A DNA stretch of 23,136 nt from Eubacterium sp. (GTDB lineage: Bacteria > Bacillota > Clostridia > Lachnospirales > Lachnospiraceae): contig JAJGAH010000004.1 in assembly GCA_020844525.1 (NCBI GenBank), positions 1 to 23,136 of the forward strand, read 5' to 3'. Numbering within the stretch: position 1 is the first letter of the stretch; the number at the start of each line of letters is the position of its first letter. This document shows, piece after piece, positions 8,422 to 16,799 of the stretch. A program made the position numbers and the translations under genes. Below the pieces are notes generated by a model. The model was not told the origin of the DNA. It ran no database searches and saw nothing but the letters and a program-made list of their open reading frames with translations.

Positions 8422-11073
8422 ATGGCAGATCGCATTAAAGGAATCACAATCGAGCTGGACGGCGATACCACAAAGCTCTCCAATGCCCTGAAAGGCGTGA
8501 ACAAAGAGATCCGGGATACCCAGAGTAATCTAAAGGACGTCAACAAGCTCCTGAAGATGGATCCCGGCAACGCTGATCTTCTGGCGCAGAAGCAGAAATA
8601 CCTCACCGACGCGATCGATGCGACAAAGAAGAAGCTTGCCGAGGAGAAGGAAGCCCTCGCACAGCTCAAAGCCGGTCCACAGACAGAGGAGACGCAGAAG
8701 CAGCAGGAAGCTCTAACCCGGGAAATCGAGGCGACCAAGCAGTCGCTGGAAGGACTCGAGGACGAGTACAAGAAGTTTGGTTCCGTTGCCGGACAGCAGC
8801 TTCAGGTCGCCGGTGACAAGATGAAGGAAGTCGGCGGCAAGATCAGCGATGTGGGTGAAGGGCTCACCAAAGGCATCACGGTTCCGGTCGCTGCGGTCGG
8901 TGCCGCTTCGGTTGCCGCGTGGAAGGAAGTTGATGAAGCCCTCGATACTGTAACTCAGAAGACAGGCGCAAGCGGTGCAGCCCTTGAGGATATGCAGAAC
9001 CGGGCGAAGTCTATCGCAGAGACGATCCCGACTGATTTCCAGACCGCCGGTGATGCCATCGGCGAGGTGAACACGAGATTTGGTCTAACCGGCGATGCAC
9101 TCGAGGATCTTTCCACGAAGTTTGTGGAGTTCGCCACACTGAATTCGACAGATGTATCCACCTCGGTTGATAACGTATCTTCCGTCCTCAATGCTTTCGG
9201 ACAGTCGTCGGATGATGCCGGGAACCTCCTCGATGCCTTGAACCAGGTCGGGCAGGCAACGGGTGTGTCGATGGATACGCTCTCACAGGACCTTGCCAAG
9301 AATGCCGGACAATTTCAGGCGATGGGCCTTTCCGCTGAGCAGGCGGCAGGCTTCATGGGCGCAGTTGAGATGTCAGGCCTTGATACCTCGACAATGCTCA
9401 CTGGTCTTACCAAGGCACAGAAGGTTGCGACGAAAAACGGGCAGTCCCTGAGTGATGCTCTGAAGGACTTCTCGAAAACCATGAGCAGCAATGCCACGGA
9501 TACCGAGAAGCTGCAGGCAGCCTACGATCTGTTCGGCTCTCGCGCCGGTGGTGCCATTTACAATGCAGTTCAGAGTGGCAAGCTCTCATTAAACGACCTC
9601 TCTACCACGCTTGGAGATTATGCCGGGTCGGTAGAGAACACGTTCAATGAAACACTGGATCCTTTGGACCAGATGACGATTGTCATGAACAATCTGAAAG
9701 ACCTCGGTGCAGAAATCGTGGATGCATCTGCCCCGATGATCACGGAAGCCATGACCCAGATCAAGGATGTGGTGACTGCGCTGAAAGGTGCGTGGGACGG
9801 CCTTTCTCCAGGTATGCAGGAAGCTATCGTTAAGGCAGCACTCATCGCTGCAGCCGTAGGACCAGTTGTCGTCGGTGTCGGCAAGGTGGTCACGGCAGTT
9901 GGATCCGTCACAAGTGTGGTCGGAAAACTTGTCGGATTTCTCTCCGGAACGGCGATTCCAGCGATCACGGTAGTTTCGGTACCAATCCTTCCGATCATCG
10001 GGATCATCGCTGCTGTGGTCGCTGCTGTGGTTGCGGTCATCGAGATCGTGAAGCACTGGGGAGAAATCTCTGAATGGTTCGGCGGTGTCTGGGAAACTGT
10101 GTGCTCTGGGGTACAGTCCATCGGTGAAGGGCTCGGTAGTTTCTTCTCCGGGCTGTGGAACGGCATTCAGACTGTGACAGAGACTGTCTGGAACGGAATC
10201 AGCAGCTTCTTTACAGAGCTCTGGGGCGGCATCAGTTCGACAGCAACCACAGTCTTTACTGGAATTTCTGATTTTCTAGGAAATACCTGGGCAACGATTA
10301 GTGAAATCGCATCGGCGGCATGGAGCGGCATTACGACCGCGCTCTCGGGTGCATGGGATGGCATCAAGACGACGGCAGGTACGGCCTTTGATACCATAAA
10401 GACTACGATCAGCACTGCATGGGATACCGTAAAGACCAACACCGGGAATACGTGGGATGCAATCCAGTCCTCGGTGGAGCAGCACGGCGGCGGGATCAAG
10501 GGAATCATTGGTACCGCTGTGGATGCCTACAAGTCGATCTGGGAGACAGGATTCTCGAAGATCAATGAATTAACAGGTGGGAAGCTCGGCGATGCCCTGT
10601 CTTCTGCACAGGGAATGCTCGATGCGATCAAGGGAGCCTTCTCAGCGATGATAGAGAATGCAAAAAGCATCGTGAGTGGTGGTCTAAGCCGGATCAGTGG
10701 ATTCTTTGCGGGATGCCATCTGGAACTCCCGCATATCAAGCTTCCGCATTTCTCCATCAGCGGAAAGCTCTCCATTGATCCTCCGTCCGTACCGCATTTA
10801 TCTGTGGACTGGTACCGGAAAGCAATGGATGATGCCTATATTCTGAACAGTCCGACGATCTTCGGCTCTGCAGGAGGAAGACTTCTTGGTGGCGGTGAAG
10901 CGGGGCAGGAAGCTGTAGTCGGAACCGATAAACTGGCAGAAATCGTGCAGGGTGCTCTGGCCGGTGTATCCGGTGGAGATATTATTATCCCGGTCTATAT
11001 CGGAAATGAACGGATAGACGAACTGGTCGTCAAGGCACAGCAGCGGGTGAATTACCGTTCAGGAGGCAGATGA
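8422..11073 (+). CDS. Tail tape measure protein
   Basis: 883-residue protein that sets tail length and later helps DNA entry. Order of parts: a charged coiled coil (about 15-135, e.g. LAEEKEALAQLKAGPQTEE), a tail-length core resembling the TP901 tape measure family (about 145-440, with TVPVAAVGAASVAAWKEVDE and GSRAGGAIYNAVQSGKLS), a long hydrophobic region (about 468-543) with likely membrane-inserting helices, ten 11-residue Trp/Phe repeats (578-687), and a C-terminal domain ending GQEAVVGTDKLAEIVQGAL. GGGAGGAG (8411-8418) precedes the ATG. Using the usual rule of about 0.15 nm per residue, a tail near 130 nm is expected; that is inference. No lytic transglycosylase or peptidase motif is evident. 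It overlaps the next gene by 4 nt. Confidence 0.95.
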   Translation: MADRIKGITIELDGDTTKLSNALKGVNKEIRDTQSNLKDVNKLLKMDPGNADLLAQKQKYLTDAIDATKKKLAEEKEALAQLKAGPQTEETQKQQEALTREIEATKQSLEGLEDEYKKFGSVAGQQLQVAGDKMKEVGGKISDVGEGLTKGITVPVAAVGAASVAAWKEVDEALDTVTQKTGASGAALEDMQNRAKSIAETIPTDFQTAGDAIGEVNTRFGLTGDALEDLSTKFVEFATLNSTDVSTSVDNVSSVLNAFGQSSDDAGNLLDALNQVGQATGVSMDTLSQDLAKNAGQFQAMGLSAEQAAGFMGAVEMSGLDTSTMLTGLTKAQKVATKNGQSLSDALKDFSKTMSSNATDTEKLQAAYDLFGSRAGGAIYNAVQSGKLSLNDLSTTLGDYAGSVENTFNETLDPLDQMTIVMNNLKDLGAEIVDASAPMITEAMTQIKDVVTALKGAWDGLSPGMQEAIVKAALIAAAVGPVVVGVGKVVTAVGSVTSVVGKLVGFLSGTAIPAITVVSVPILPIIGIIAAVVAAVVAVIEIVKHWGEISEWFGGVWETVCSGVQSIGEGLGSFFSGLWNGIQTVTETVWNGISSFFTELWGGISSTATTVFTGISDFLGNTWATISEIASAAWSGITTALSGAWDGIKTTAGTAFDTIKTTISTAWDTVKTNTGNTWDAIQSSVEQHGGGIKGIIGTAVDAYKSIWETGFSKINELTGGKLGDALSSAQGMLDAIKGAFSAMIENAKSIVSGGLSRISGFFAGCHLELPHIKLPHFSISGKLSIDPPSVPHLSVDWYRKAMDDAYILNSPTIFGSAGGRLLGGGEAGQEAVVGTDKLAEIVQGALAGVSGGDIIIPVYIGNERIDELVVKAQQRVNYRSGGR
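10153..10482 (+). repeat. Ten 11-residue W/F repeats in the tape measure
   Basis: Residues 578-687 of the tape measure fall into ten consecutive 11-residue units with an aromatic at position 2: LWNGIQTVTET, VWNGISSFFTE, LWGGISSTATT, VFTGISDFLGN, TWATISEIASA, AWSGITTALSG, AWDGIKTTAGT, AFDTIKTTIST, AWDTVKTNTGN, TWDAIQSSVEQ. Position 5 is Ile or Val throughout. Such hendecad Trp/Phe repeats are known from other phage tape measures and fit a long helix whose pitch matches tail disks. Confidence 0.85.
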
Positions 11074-11441
11074 TGCTTAAGGATTACCCAATTTACTTCG
11101 ATGATGTAAAACTCTTCTCACCATCGAAGTGGGAAGAAAGCAATAGCGTAGTCGAAAGTGTAAATCAGACCGAGGCAGGAACAGATCAGGTGATTGTCAT
11201 TCGAAGTGACAAACTGTCTGTCTCTGCCTCTTTTCAATGCTCGGCAAGCTGGGCGGCAAAGTTTGCAGCTTTTCGGGATAAGGACAGCATAACCGTGAAG
11301 CTCTATGACCTGAAAACGCAAGACTATAAGACGCGGCAAATGCGCATGCGAAATTTCAAACCGGGACTCGAGGAGCATTCGGAGAAAACGAAGAGAACGA
11401 ACGGACTCTATACTGTGAGTTTTGATCTGGAAGAGTTCTAA
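11070..11441 (+). CDS. Small distal-tail / baseplate protein candidate
   Basis: 123-residue protein directly after the tape measure, where siphophages encode the distal tail protein (Dit). It begins MLKDYPIYFDDVKLFSPSKW and contains SVVESVNQTEAGTDQVIVIR, followed by short beta-like segments with KLSVSASFQCS and DSITVKLYDLKTQDY. It is much shorter than a full Dit (usually above 200 residues), so it could be only the ring-forming N-terminal domain or a different hub component. The start is either ATG 11070 or ATG 11073; AGGAGG at 11061-11066 is better spaced from the second. It overlaps the tape measure stop. The role is inferred from position and I do not recognise a named family with certainty. 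Confidence 0.6.
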   Translation: MMLKDYPIYFDDVKLFSPSKWEESNSVVESVNQTEAGTDQVIVIRSDKLSVSASFQCSASWAAKFAAFRDKDSITVKLYDLKTQDYKTRQMRMRNFKPGLEEHSEKTKRTNGLYTVSFDLEEF

Positions 11442-11456
11442 GGAGAGGAGAGCAGG

Positions 11457-14291
11457 ATGTACAACGTATCGGACGCATATCTGAAAGCAAGAAAAAGTCC
11501 CGTACAGCGGTATCGGATGCGCGGAACCATCAATGGATCGGTCTTCACGGATCAGAACATTCTATCCGGCTCTTTCTCTATTTCCAATCAGTGCTCGGAT
11601 GAGACGCAGGTTCTGATCGGGCAGGTGTATATTGCGGAACTCAGAGTGACGCTGATCGGGTTTGATGCGGATCGGTATTCTCTGAAGAACGGTAAACTGA
11701 TCCCAGTCTTTGGCATGAAGGTGGCAGACGGTTCTTATGAGGACGTTCCGCTTGGCGTCTACACCATATCCGATGCGCAGTGGGGAACCAGCGGAATCGC
11801 CATCACAGCCTACGACAACATGTCTCTTCTGGACCGTACTTTCTCCGCAGAGCGGCTGACTGGAACGCCTCATGAGATCCTCACGCTTGCCTGTTCGAAT
11901 TGTAAGATGACGCTTGGGATGAGTGCAGCAGATTTTGAGACGATTCCTAATGGTAAGGTTAAGGTCACAATGTCGGCGGATAATGATATCTCCACATGGC
12001 GTGATGTGGTTTCCTGGATCGCGCAGACCTGCGCTGCAAATGCCTTTGCAGATCGAGACGGCAGACTTGTCCTTCGAACGTATAACACAGATGTGGTTGA
12101 TACGATTGACGACAGCCACAGACTTTCCGGATGTACTTTTGGAGACTATGAGACGAAATACACTGGTCTTTCTGTTGTGAATCAGGCAGAGGAGAAAACA
12201 AATTACTACGGAGCAGAGGAAGACAATGGGCTCACTTACGATCTGGGCAGCAATCCATTTCTTCAGAATGACCAGATTCGTGACGGCTGCTGCGAGAATA
12301 TTCTATCTGCACTCAGCGCTATTCAGTATGTACCGTTCAAGGTTTCCATGATTGGCGATCCGGCTTTTGACCTGATGGATGTGCTTTGCTTTTCCGGCGG
12401 CGCAGCAGATGGTACGAAGCTGTCATGCATCACGAAGTTTACCTACACCTACAACAGCAGGTTTGAGATCGAGGGTGTTGGAAAGAATCCAGCGCTGGCA
12501 ACACGAAATGATAAGAGCGACAAGGATCTTTCCGGCCTGATTTCGCAGGTGGAGTCGGTGACAAAGTCCATTAACAAGCTGCTCTATGACTACAACACCG
12601 GCCCGATGGAATTTGGCGTATATGAGCAGATCATCGGCAATATCACATTCTACGTAAGCCAACAGGTTGATGTGGAAGGACACTTTCTGATGAGCTATAC
12701 GGCAAGTGAAGCCTCGCACTTGATCCTGCGTTTTTATGACACGACGGTGGAAGAACTGTTCTCACCCTGTGAGTTTGACATCATTGAAGGCGGCGGCGGG
12801 ACGATCGGAATTCCACATGCGTATCTTGAGAGACTGCAGGGAGTACATTCTCTGGTTGTCACGGCACAGTGCACTTCCGGCAGAGTCATAATTGATACAC
12901 GGGCACTGTTCTTCTCGATCAATGCGGGAAACTACGTGGAAGCTCTCGATGATCTGACAATGGATGTCCGGGATATTTCGGTCCGGCAGCTGCAGGAACA
13001 GAACGGCCCGGATCAGATCTGGGCCATTGGCATTGAGGACGGGGAGCTTCTAGTGGCGCACCGCGACTATGACGAGAAGGCAACCAAACGTCCGGAGTGG
13101 GCCAGTGTTGCAGATCTTGGCAAGGCGGTAGACGCGGCGATCGAGTTCAATGGTTACTGGACGCGGCGGTCTACAGAGGAAGTTTTTACGCTGGTGACAA
13201 AGGATCAGCCCTGGTATTTCTGGGTGACTGAAGACGGCATGCTCCATGGGCAGGAGGGAGAAGATGAGACCATGCGACTTGAGCTTGACAGCGGCGTCAG
13301 CTCTGTTCATGCCTGCCGAGGATTCAAGTCGGAGGTGAAGCTTTCTCAGGATCAGGGGCTTGTTGTCGTTTATATCAAATCTGGTCATGTCTGGTACCGG
13401 CAGTACAAGTACTTCTCGGATGTTGGTGTCATGAAATGGGACAAAGCGTATGAGGTGGACAGCAGCATTTCTGATGCAGATCACTGCTCTGTTGCCAGAT
13501 TGAATGATTATCGAATGGCGGTGACAATTCACTCCACATCAAATGGAACAAAGATCTATATTACCGACCGGACATATGTGATGCAGGCGGTGCCCAGAGA
13601 AAAGATTGATCTTCCGGAGACCGCGATTCCGGAGTCGTGTTTGTATCCGCCGGGAACTGACCTTTCCGTAAACGTGCAGGAAAAGACGCAAAGTGAGGAT
13701 GGTCTGACATACTCAGTGAAATACAATCGGCTGTTTCAGAAAAGAAATGGTGAGAAGATGAGTCCTTCTGATTTTTCTTTTGTCTGCACACCCAAGCCTG
13801 ATGGAAGCTACTCTGTCAGAACATGGGAATTTGCTGAGGATAAGGAAAACAGGACATCTACTCTGAGAATCCAGCTGTCGGAGGCACCTGTTCCATCTGC
13901 ACTGAAATACGAGTATGACGTCACACTCAACCCGGAGGATGATCCTACCTTTCTCGCCCAGATTGGAGACTATGGTGTTGTTCGGGTGGGTGTTCTGAAG
14001 ACCGCTTTTATCTTTGACCGCACAAGATATAACGACTATGGATCCAAGGAAGCTGTCGCATTGCCGCAGAATACAGCAAATGAACCGGCCTATTACACCC
14101 ATAAAGGGGAGTTGACTGGGAAGAGCAAAGAGAACCTTATTCTTCCGGTCAGCGTGAAGGATGCAACTGAATTGTTCTTCGGCAGAAAGAATCCGGAAAA
14201 AACAGCGGGTGATGAGAGAATCACGCTCCCTAAGGCGCCAGTTTCTTATGCTGCTGTCGGTTATTACGATAAAAACGAGCAGCCGATCTGA
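11457..14291 (+). CDS. Tail hub (Tal-like) protein with fibre region
   Basis: 944-residue tail-tip protein. The first about 350 residues (for example TLIGFDADRYSLKNGKLIPV, then VPLGVYTISDAQWGTSGIAI and AYDNMSLLDRTFS) resemble the hub domain of tail-associated proteins and gp27-like baseplate hubs, which close the tail tube. A short helix-rich linker (about 352-375, LSGLISQVESVTKSINKLLY) leads into beta-rich regions: about 380-500, then 520-720 with Trp/Tyr-rich repeats such as VVVYIKSGHVWYRQYKYF and ARLNDYRMAVTIHS, and an Ig-like C-terminus (about 730-940). I see no cell-wall peptidase or glycosidase motif, so it is probably a hub plus receptor-binding or adaptor fibre rather than a lytic tip. 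The start follows GGAGAGG near 11442. Family for the N-terminus is fairly clear; the rest is inference. Confidence 0.75.
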   Translation: MYNVSDAYLKARKSPVQRYRMRGTINGSVFTDQNILSGSFSISNQCSDETQVLIGQVYIAELRVTLIGFDADRYSLKNGKLIPVFGMKVADGSYEDVPLGVYTISDAQWGTSGIAITAYDNMSLLDRTFSAERLTGTPHEILTLACSNCKMTLGMSAADFETIPNGKVKVTMSADNDISTWRDVVSWIAQTCAANAFADRDGRLVLRTYNTDVVDTIDDSHRLSGCTFGDYETKYTGLSVVNQAEEKTNYYGAEEDNGLTYDLGSNPFLQNDQIRDGCCENILSALSAIQYVPFKVSMIGDPAFDLMDVLCFSGGAADGTKLSCITKFTYTYNSRFEIEGVGKNPALATRNDKSDKDLSGLISQVESVTKSINKLLYDYNTGPMEFGVYEQIIGNITFYVSQQVDVEGHFLMSYTASEASHLILRFYDTTVEELFSPCEFDIIEGGGGTIGIPHAYLERLQGVHSLVVTAQCTSGRVIIDTRALFFSINAGNYVEALDDLTMDVRDISVRQLQEQNGPDQIWAIGIEDGELLVAHRDYDEKATKRPEWASVADLGKAVDAAIEFNGYWTRRSTEEVFTLVTKDQPWYFWVTEDGMLHGQEGEDETMRLELDSGVSSVHACRGFKSEVKLSQDQGLVVVYIKSGHVWYRQYKYFSDVGVMKWDKAYEVDSSISDADHCSVARLNDYRMAVTIHSTSNGTKIYITDRTYVMQAVPREKIDLPETAIPESCLYPPGTDLSVNVQEKTQSEDGLTYSVKYNRLFQKRNGEKMSPSDFSFVCTPKPDGSYSVRTWEFAEDKENRTSTLRIQLSEAPVPSALKYEYDVTLNPEDDPTFLAQIGDYGVVRVGVLKTAFIFDRTRYNDYGSKEAVALPQNTANEPAYYTHKGELTGKSKENLILPVSVKDATELFFGRKNPEKTAGDERITLPKAPVSYAAVGYYDKNEQPI

Positions 14292-14313
14292 CGGATTGCT
14301 CTGAGGAGGAAAG

Positions 14314-14823
14314 ATGATGAGAAATGAAAAGTCGCCTATCGGCATCAAAACAGAATATACCCTGACGCTTCGAAACACTTTAACTGGAAAGAGACAGTCC
14401 GTGAGGACGCACAACATCCTGACTACCTACGGAATATATAATCTGGTCGGACATCTGCCCTATTATTCGAATGGATATAGTTGTGAAGTCAGTGGAGTTT
14501 ATTTTGGTACTGGGTCAGGAACTCCTTCTGCAACAGATACACAAATGTTCACGCCAGCATTCAGTGCCGGAACTGGCGATGCCAACGTGAAGCGATCCTT
14601 TGGGGATATGGAAGTCATCAGCGAGAATGAACGGAAGTTCAATGTCACTTTTGTGATCCCTCCGTCGGATACTTATTCGGCGAACATCTCAGAACTTGGA
14701 CTTGCCGGAGGAGGCCATTTGTATACACATGCAATGATCATGGACTCTGAAGGAAACCCGATCAGTATCAACAAGACGAACATTGATGAGTTGACTGTTT
14801 CCGTGGATTTCTATGTGACATGA
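14314..14823 (+). CDS. Tail fibre-associated protein
   Basis: 169-residue beta-rich protein. The centre reads VSGVYFGTGSGTPSATDTQM and the C-terminal half has NISELGLAGGGHLYTHAMIM then NIDELTVSVDFYVT. This 'GTGsGTPsatDT ... ELGL ... lytha' plan recurs in small phage fibre or collar proteins. AGGAGG at 14304-14309 precedes two tandem ATG codons (14314 and 14317); the second has the better spacing. Its stop at 14821-14823 is followed immediately by a Shine-Dalgarno for the next fibre gene. Exact role (baseplate, whisker or fibre tip) is unknown. Confidence 0.68.
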   Translation: MMRNEKSPIGIKTEYTLTLRNTLTGKRQSVRTHNILTTYGIYNLVGHLPYYSNGYSCEVSGVYFGTGSGTPSATDTQMFTPAFSAGTGDANVKRSFGDMEVISENERKFNVTFVIPPSDTYSANISELGLAGGGHLYTHAMIMDSEGNPISINKTNIDELTVSVDFYVT

Positions 14824-14868
14824 GGAGATATCAGTAAGAGTGAGCTCGTATTTTCTTTTGGTGGAAAT

Positions 14869-15990
14869 GTGCTAATCGACAGCTACCATTTCTTCGAATA
14901 TTTTTATTCCTATTACAGCTACCAGAGCTGTCTGGAACTGACAGATGCCGCAAATATTGATTATCTGTTTAAGCCCCGGCAGAAAGCGGGTAATACCGCT
15001 GCATGGAAGGATACGACTTACACGATGTCCGGATGTCGGTTTTCCACTTCGAACAGCCCGGAAATGTATGTGAACATGGTGGCATTTTCTTATTCGCGGC
15101 CTTCCGATGCACTGGCATCTATGGAGACTCCTTCTTTTGCCTTCCGGTTTCCAAATGCAAAGCTCTTTCCACAGAGAACTCTGACCGGGATGTCTCTTGG
15201 AAAAGGAGATGGAGTCACAAAGGAATTTACACCTGTGCTGCCTGTCTGGGTGAAGGATACCGAAGTGATTTACAAGAATGGAGTTGCCCTTACAAGGGGC
15301 GTGGACTATACCTGTGATCATCTCGGAAATGCGAGAAGGATGCAGGGTATCACGCAGGGGACATTCTTTAAGAAATTACTGCAGTATAGTGACCAGATTC
15401 CGCAGGCAAACTATGTTGACCAGTATGGTTTCTTTATTCCGGGAACAAAGCAGAAGGTAGTAAATGGATATAACGACAAAGGCCACTCTTTGAATGAATC
15501 TACGCCAATGATCATCTCCTATATGACGGATCCGTTGCTCGGTAATTCGATCAATACGATTGTTCCGGGAACTTGGACATGCACCATGCCAAGCCGTTAT
15601 AGCGATAAATATGAAATTCCAGAGGGAACGACGCTAACCTACTCTGTGTCAGAAGATGGAAAAACCTACACAGATGTTCTTTCTCTTCCGATCTCCTGCA
15701 GCTACAATAACAGCTTTTCAGATACGACCGATCATAGGCTCGATAAAGATTATGTGATGAACTACATGAAGATTTCTGTCAAATGGCCTGACGGAACGAG
15801 AGATAAAGATACCTTAGGACTCTATCAGGCCGCAGGCGACAGCCAATTCTGTCATAGAGGTTCCGGCATCGTTTTTGCAAATGCACCTGCCGCAAATGAT
15901 GTGCTGACGATGGATGCCGCAATTGATCGTCCATGGAAGAGTTCTGATTATATTTTTGATTTCAATCCTACGATTTCTTTTGCACAGTAA
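14869..15990 (+). CDS. Fibre/baseplate protein with uncertain 5' end
   Basis: At least 373 residues. The body contains GKGDGVTKEFTPVLPVWV, then VIYKNGVALTRGVDYTCDH, a layout ('G.GDG..k.F......VYkNG..l..G.DYt') seen in phage tail fibre and structural proteins, and ends DAAIDRPWKSSDYIFDFNP. The conservative start is GTG 14869. However the frame is open back to 14824 and reads SKSELVFSFGGN before the GTG, which looks coding. AGGAG (14823-14827) sits just upstream, but the codon where an ATG would be expected is absent: the sequence goes from ATATC straight to AGT AAG. Either a near-cognate start (ATC 14830) is used, the GTG is used, or the start codon was lost. The function as a fibre component is inferred from context. 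Confidence 0.68.
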   Translation: MLIDSYHFFEYFYSYYSYQSCLELTDAANIDYLFKPRQKAGNTAAWKDTTYTMSGCRFSTSNSPEMYVNMVAFSYSRPSDALASMETPSFAFRFPNAKLFPQRTLTGMSLGKGDGVTKEFTPVLPVWVKDTEVIYKNGVALTRGVDYTCDHLGNARRMQGITQGTFFKKLLQYSDQIPQANYVDQYGFFIPGTKQKVVNGYNDKGHSLNESTPMIISYMTDPLLGNSINTIVPGTWTCTMPSRYSDKYEIPEGTTLTYSVSEDGKTYTDVLSLPISCSYNNSFSDTTDHRLDKDYVMNYMKISVKWPDGTRDKDTLGLYQAAGDSQFCHRGSGIVFANAPAANDVLTMDAAIDRPWKSSDYIFDFNPTISFAQ

Positions 15991-16016
15991 CAGATTGAAT
16001 GCAGGGAGGTGATGAT

Positions 16017-16799
16017 GTGCCACTCAATTTTATTAAGAACTTTGCAGGGCCACAGAACGGTATCCAGAACTTCATCGCCAATCAGCCGGACAATAGCCTG
16101 TATCAGCACTATGTTTCCGACAAACATACACCTTGGCAGGTGCATACACAGATTACCCTTGCTGATTACGATAACCTGGCATGGAGCAGCCCGCCGGAAG
16201 TATGTATGACGCCGAGAGAGGTACGGCATATCGGTGTCAAGTCTTTCCCGCAGCTCGGTGCCGTTGGTTTCTACCGACTGCGCTATCGGGATCTCTCTCG
16301 TGTAGTGGTGCCACTTCATCCGAATAAGGAGAAGAACACAGCTCCGGTGCTCTCGCTTGCGTTGGATACGGAAAGGAAAGTACTGAGTTACGCCATCACA
16401 GAGCCGGAAGAAAAGAAAGTAGTCTATGACTGCTACCGGATTGAACTGGAGTGTGATGGCAGGACGGCGAGCCACGTTGTATATGAACTTTCTGGAGAAC
16501 TTGAAATTCCAGAGCAAGCGGGTACATATCTTTGCCATGCAATTGGGTATCTTCAGGAAGGGCAGATCTGCTCCAAGGACAGTAATGTCATGACCTTGGA
16601 TCTTCCCGGGAATCCAAAGGCACGGAATGCCAATTTCACCGATAAACAGGAATTGGCAGAAGCCATTCAAAATGTGCATATCGATGTCGACAGCGTTCTG
16701 GACAAGGACTCTATGAATCCTGTAACCAATGCAGCGGTGACGGCGGCGATTGGTGATGTGGAAACCGTGCTGAAGGATATCATCGGACAGGAGGCATGA
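16017..16799 (+). CDS. Fibre adaptor / baseplate protein
   Basis: 260 residues from GTG 16017, which has GGGAGGTGAT (16003-16012) at good spacing; an in-frame ATG at 15999 lies upstream of that site and is less likely. The N-terminus PLNFIKNFAGPQNGIQNFIA is followed by QHYVSDKHTPWQVHTQITLA and a region (about 107-200) of alternating beta strands that could be an Ig/fibronectin-like domain (SLALDTERKVLSYAITEPEE). The C-terminus carries LDKDSMNPVTNAAVTAAI, a version of the 'tStNPVqNkvVtaai' motif common in trimeric phage fibre stalks. It overlaps nothing but is followed at once by the next gene (stop 16797-16799, ATG 16800). Structural role inferred. Confidence 0.7.
   Translation: MPLNFIKNFAGPQNGIQNFIANQPDNSLYQHYVSDKHTPWQVHTQITLADYDNLAWSSPPEVCMTPREVRHIGVKSFPQLGAVGFYRLRYRDLSRVVVPLHPNKEKNTAPVLSLALDTERKVLSYAITEPEEKKVVYDCYRIELECDGRTASHVVYELSGELEIPEQAGTYLCHAIGYLQEGQICSKDSNVMTLDLPGNPKARNANFTDKQELAEAIQNVHIDVDSVLDKDSMNPVTNAAVTAAIGDVETVLKDIIGQEA

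Noticed and set aside
9589..10166. Overlapping - strand frames rich in Asp/Asn or Thr/Pro
   Set aside because: They are low-complexity reflections of the hydrophobic part of the tape measure gene.
11457..14291. Tail-associated cell-wall peptidase or glycosidase in the hub protein
   Set aside because: No catalytic motif of NlpC/P60, M23, transglycosylase or GH families is seen; only the hub-like N-terminus is supported.
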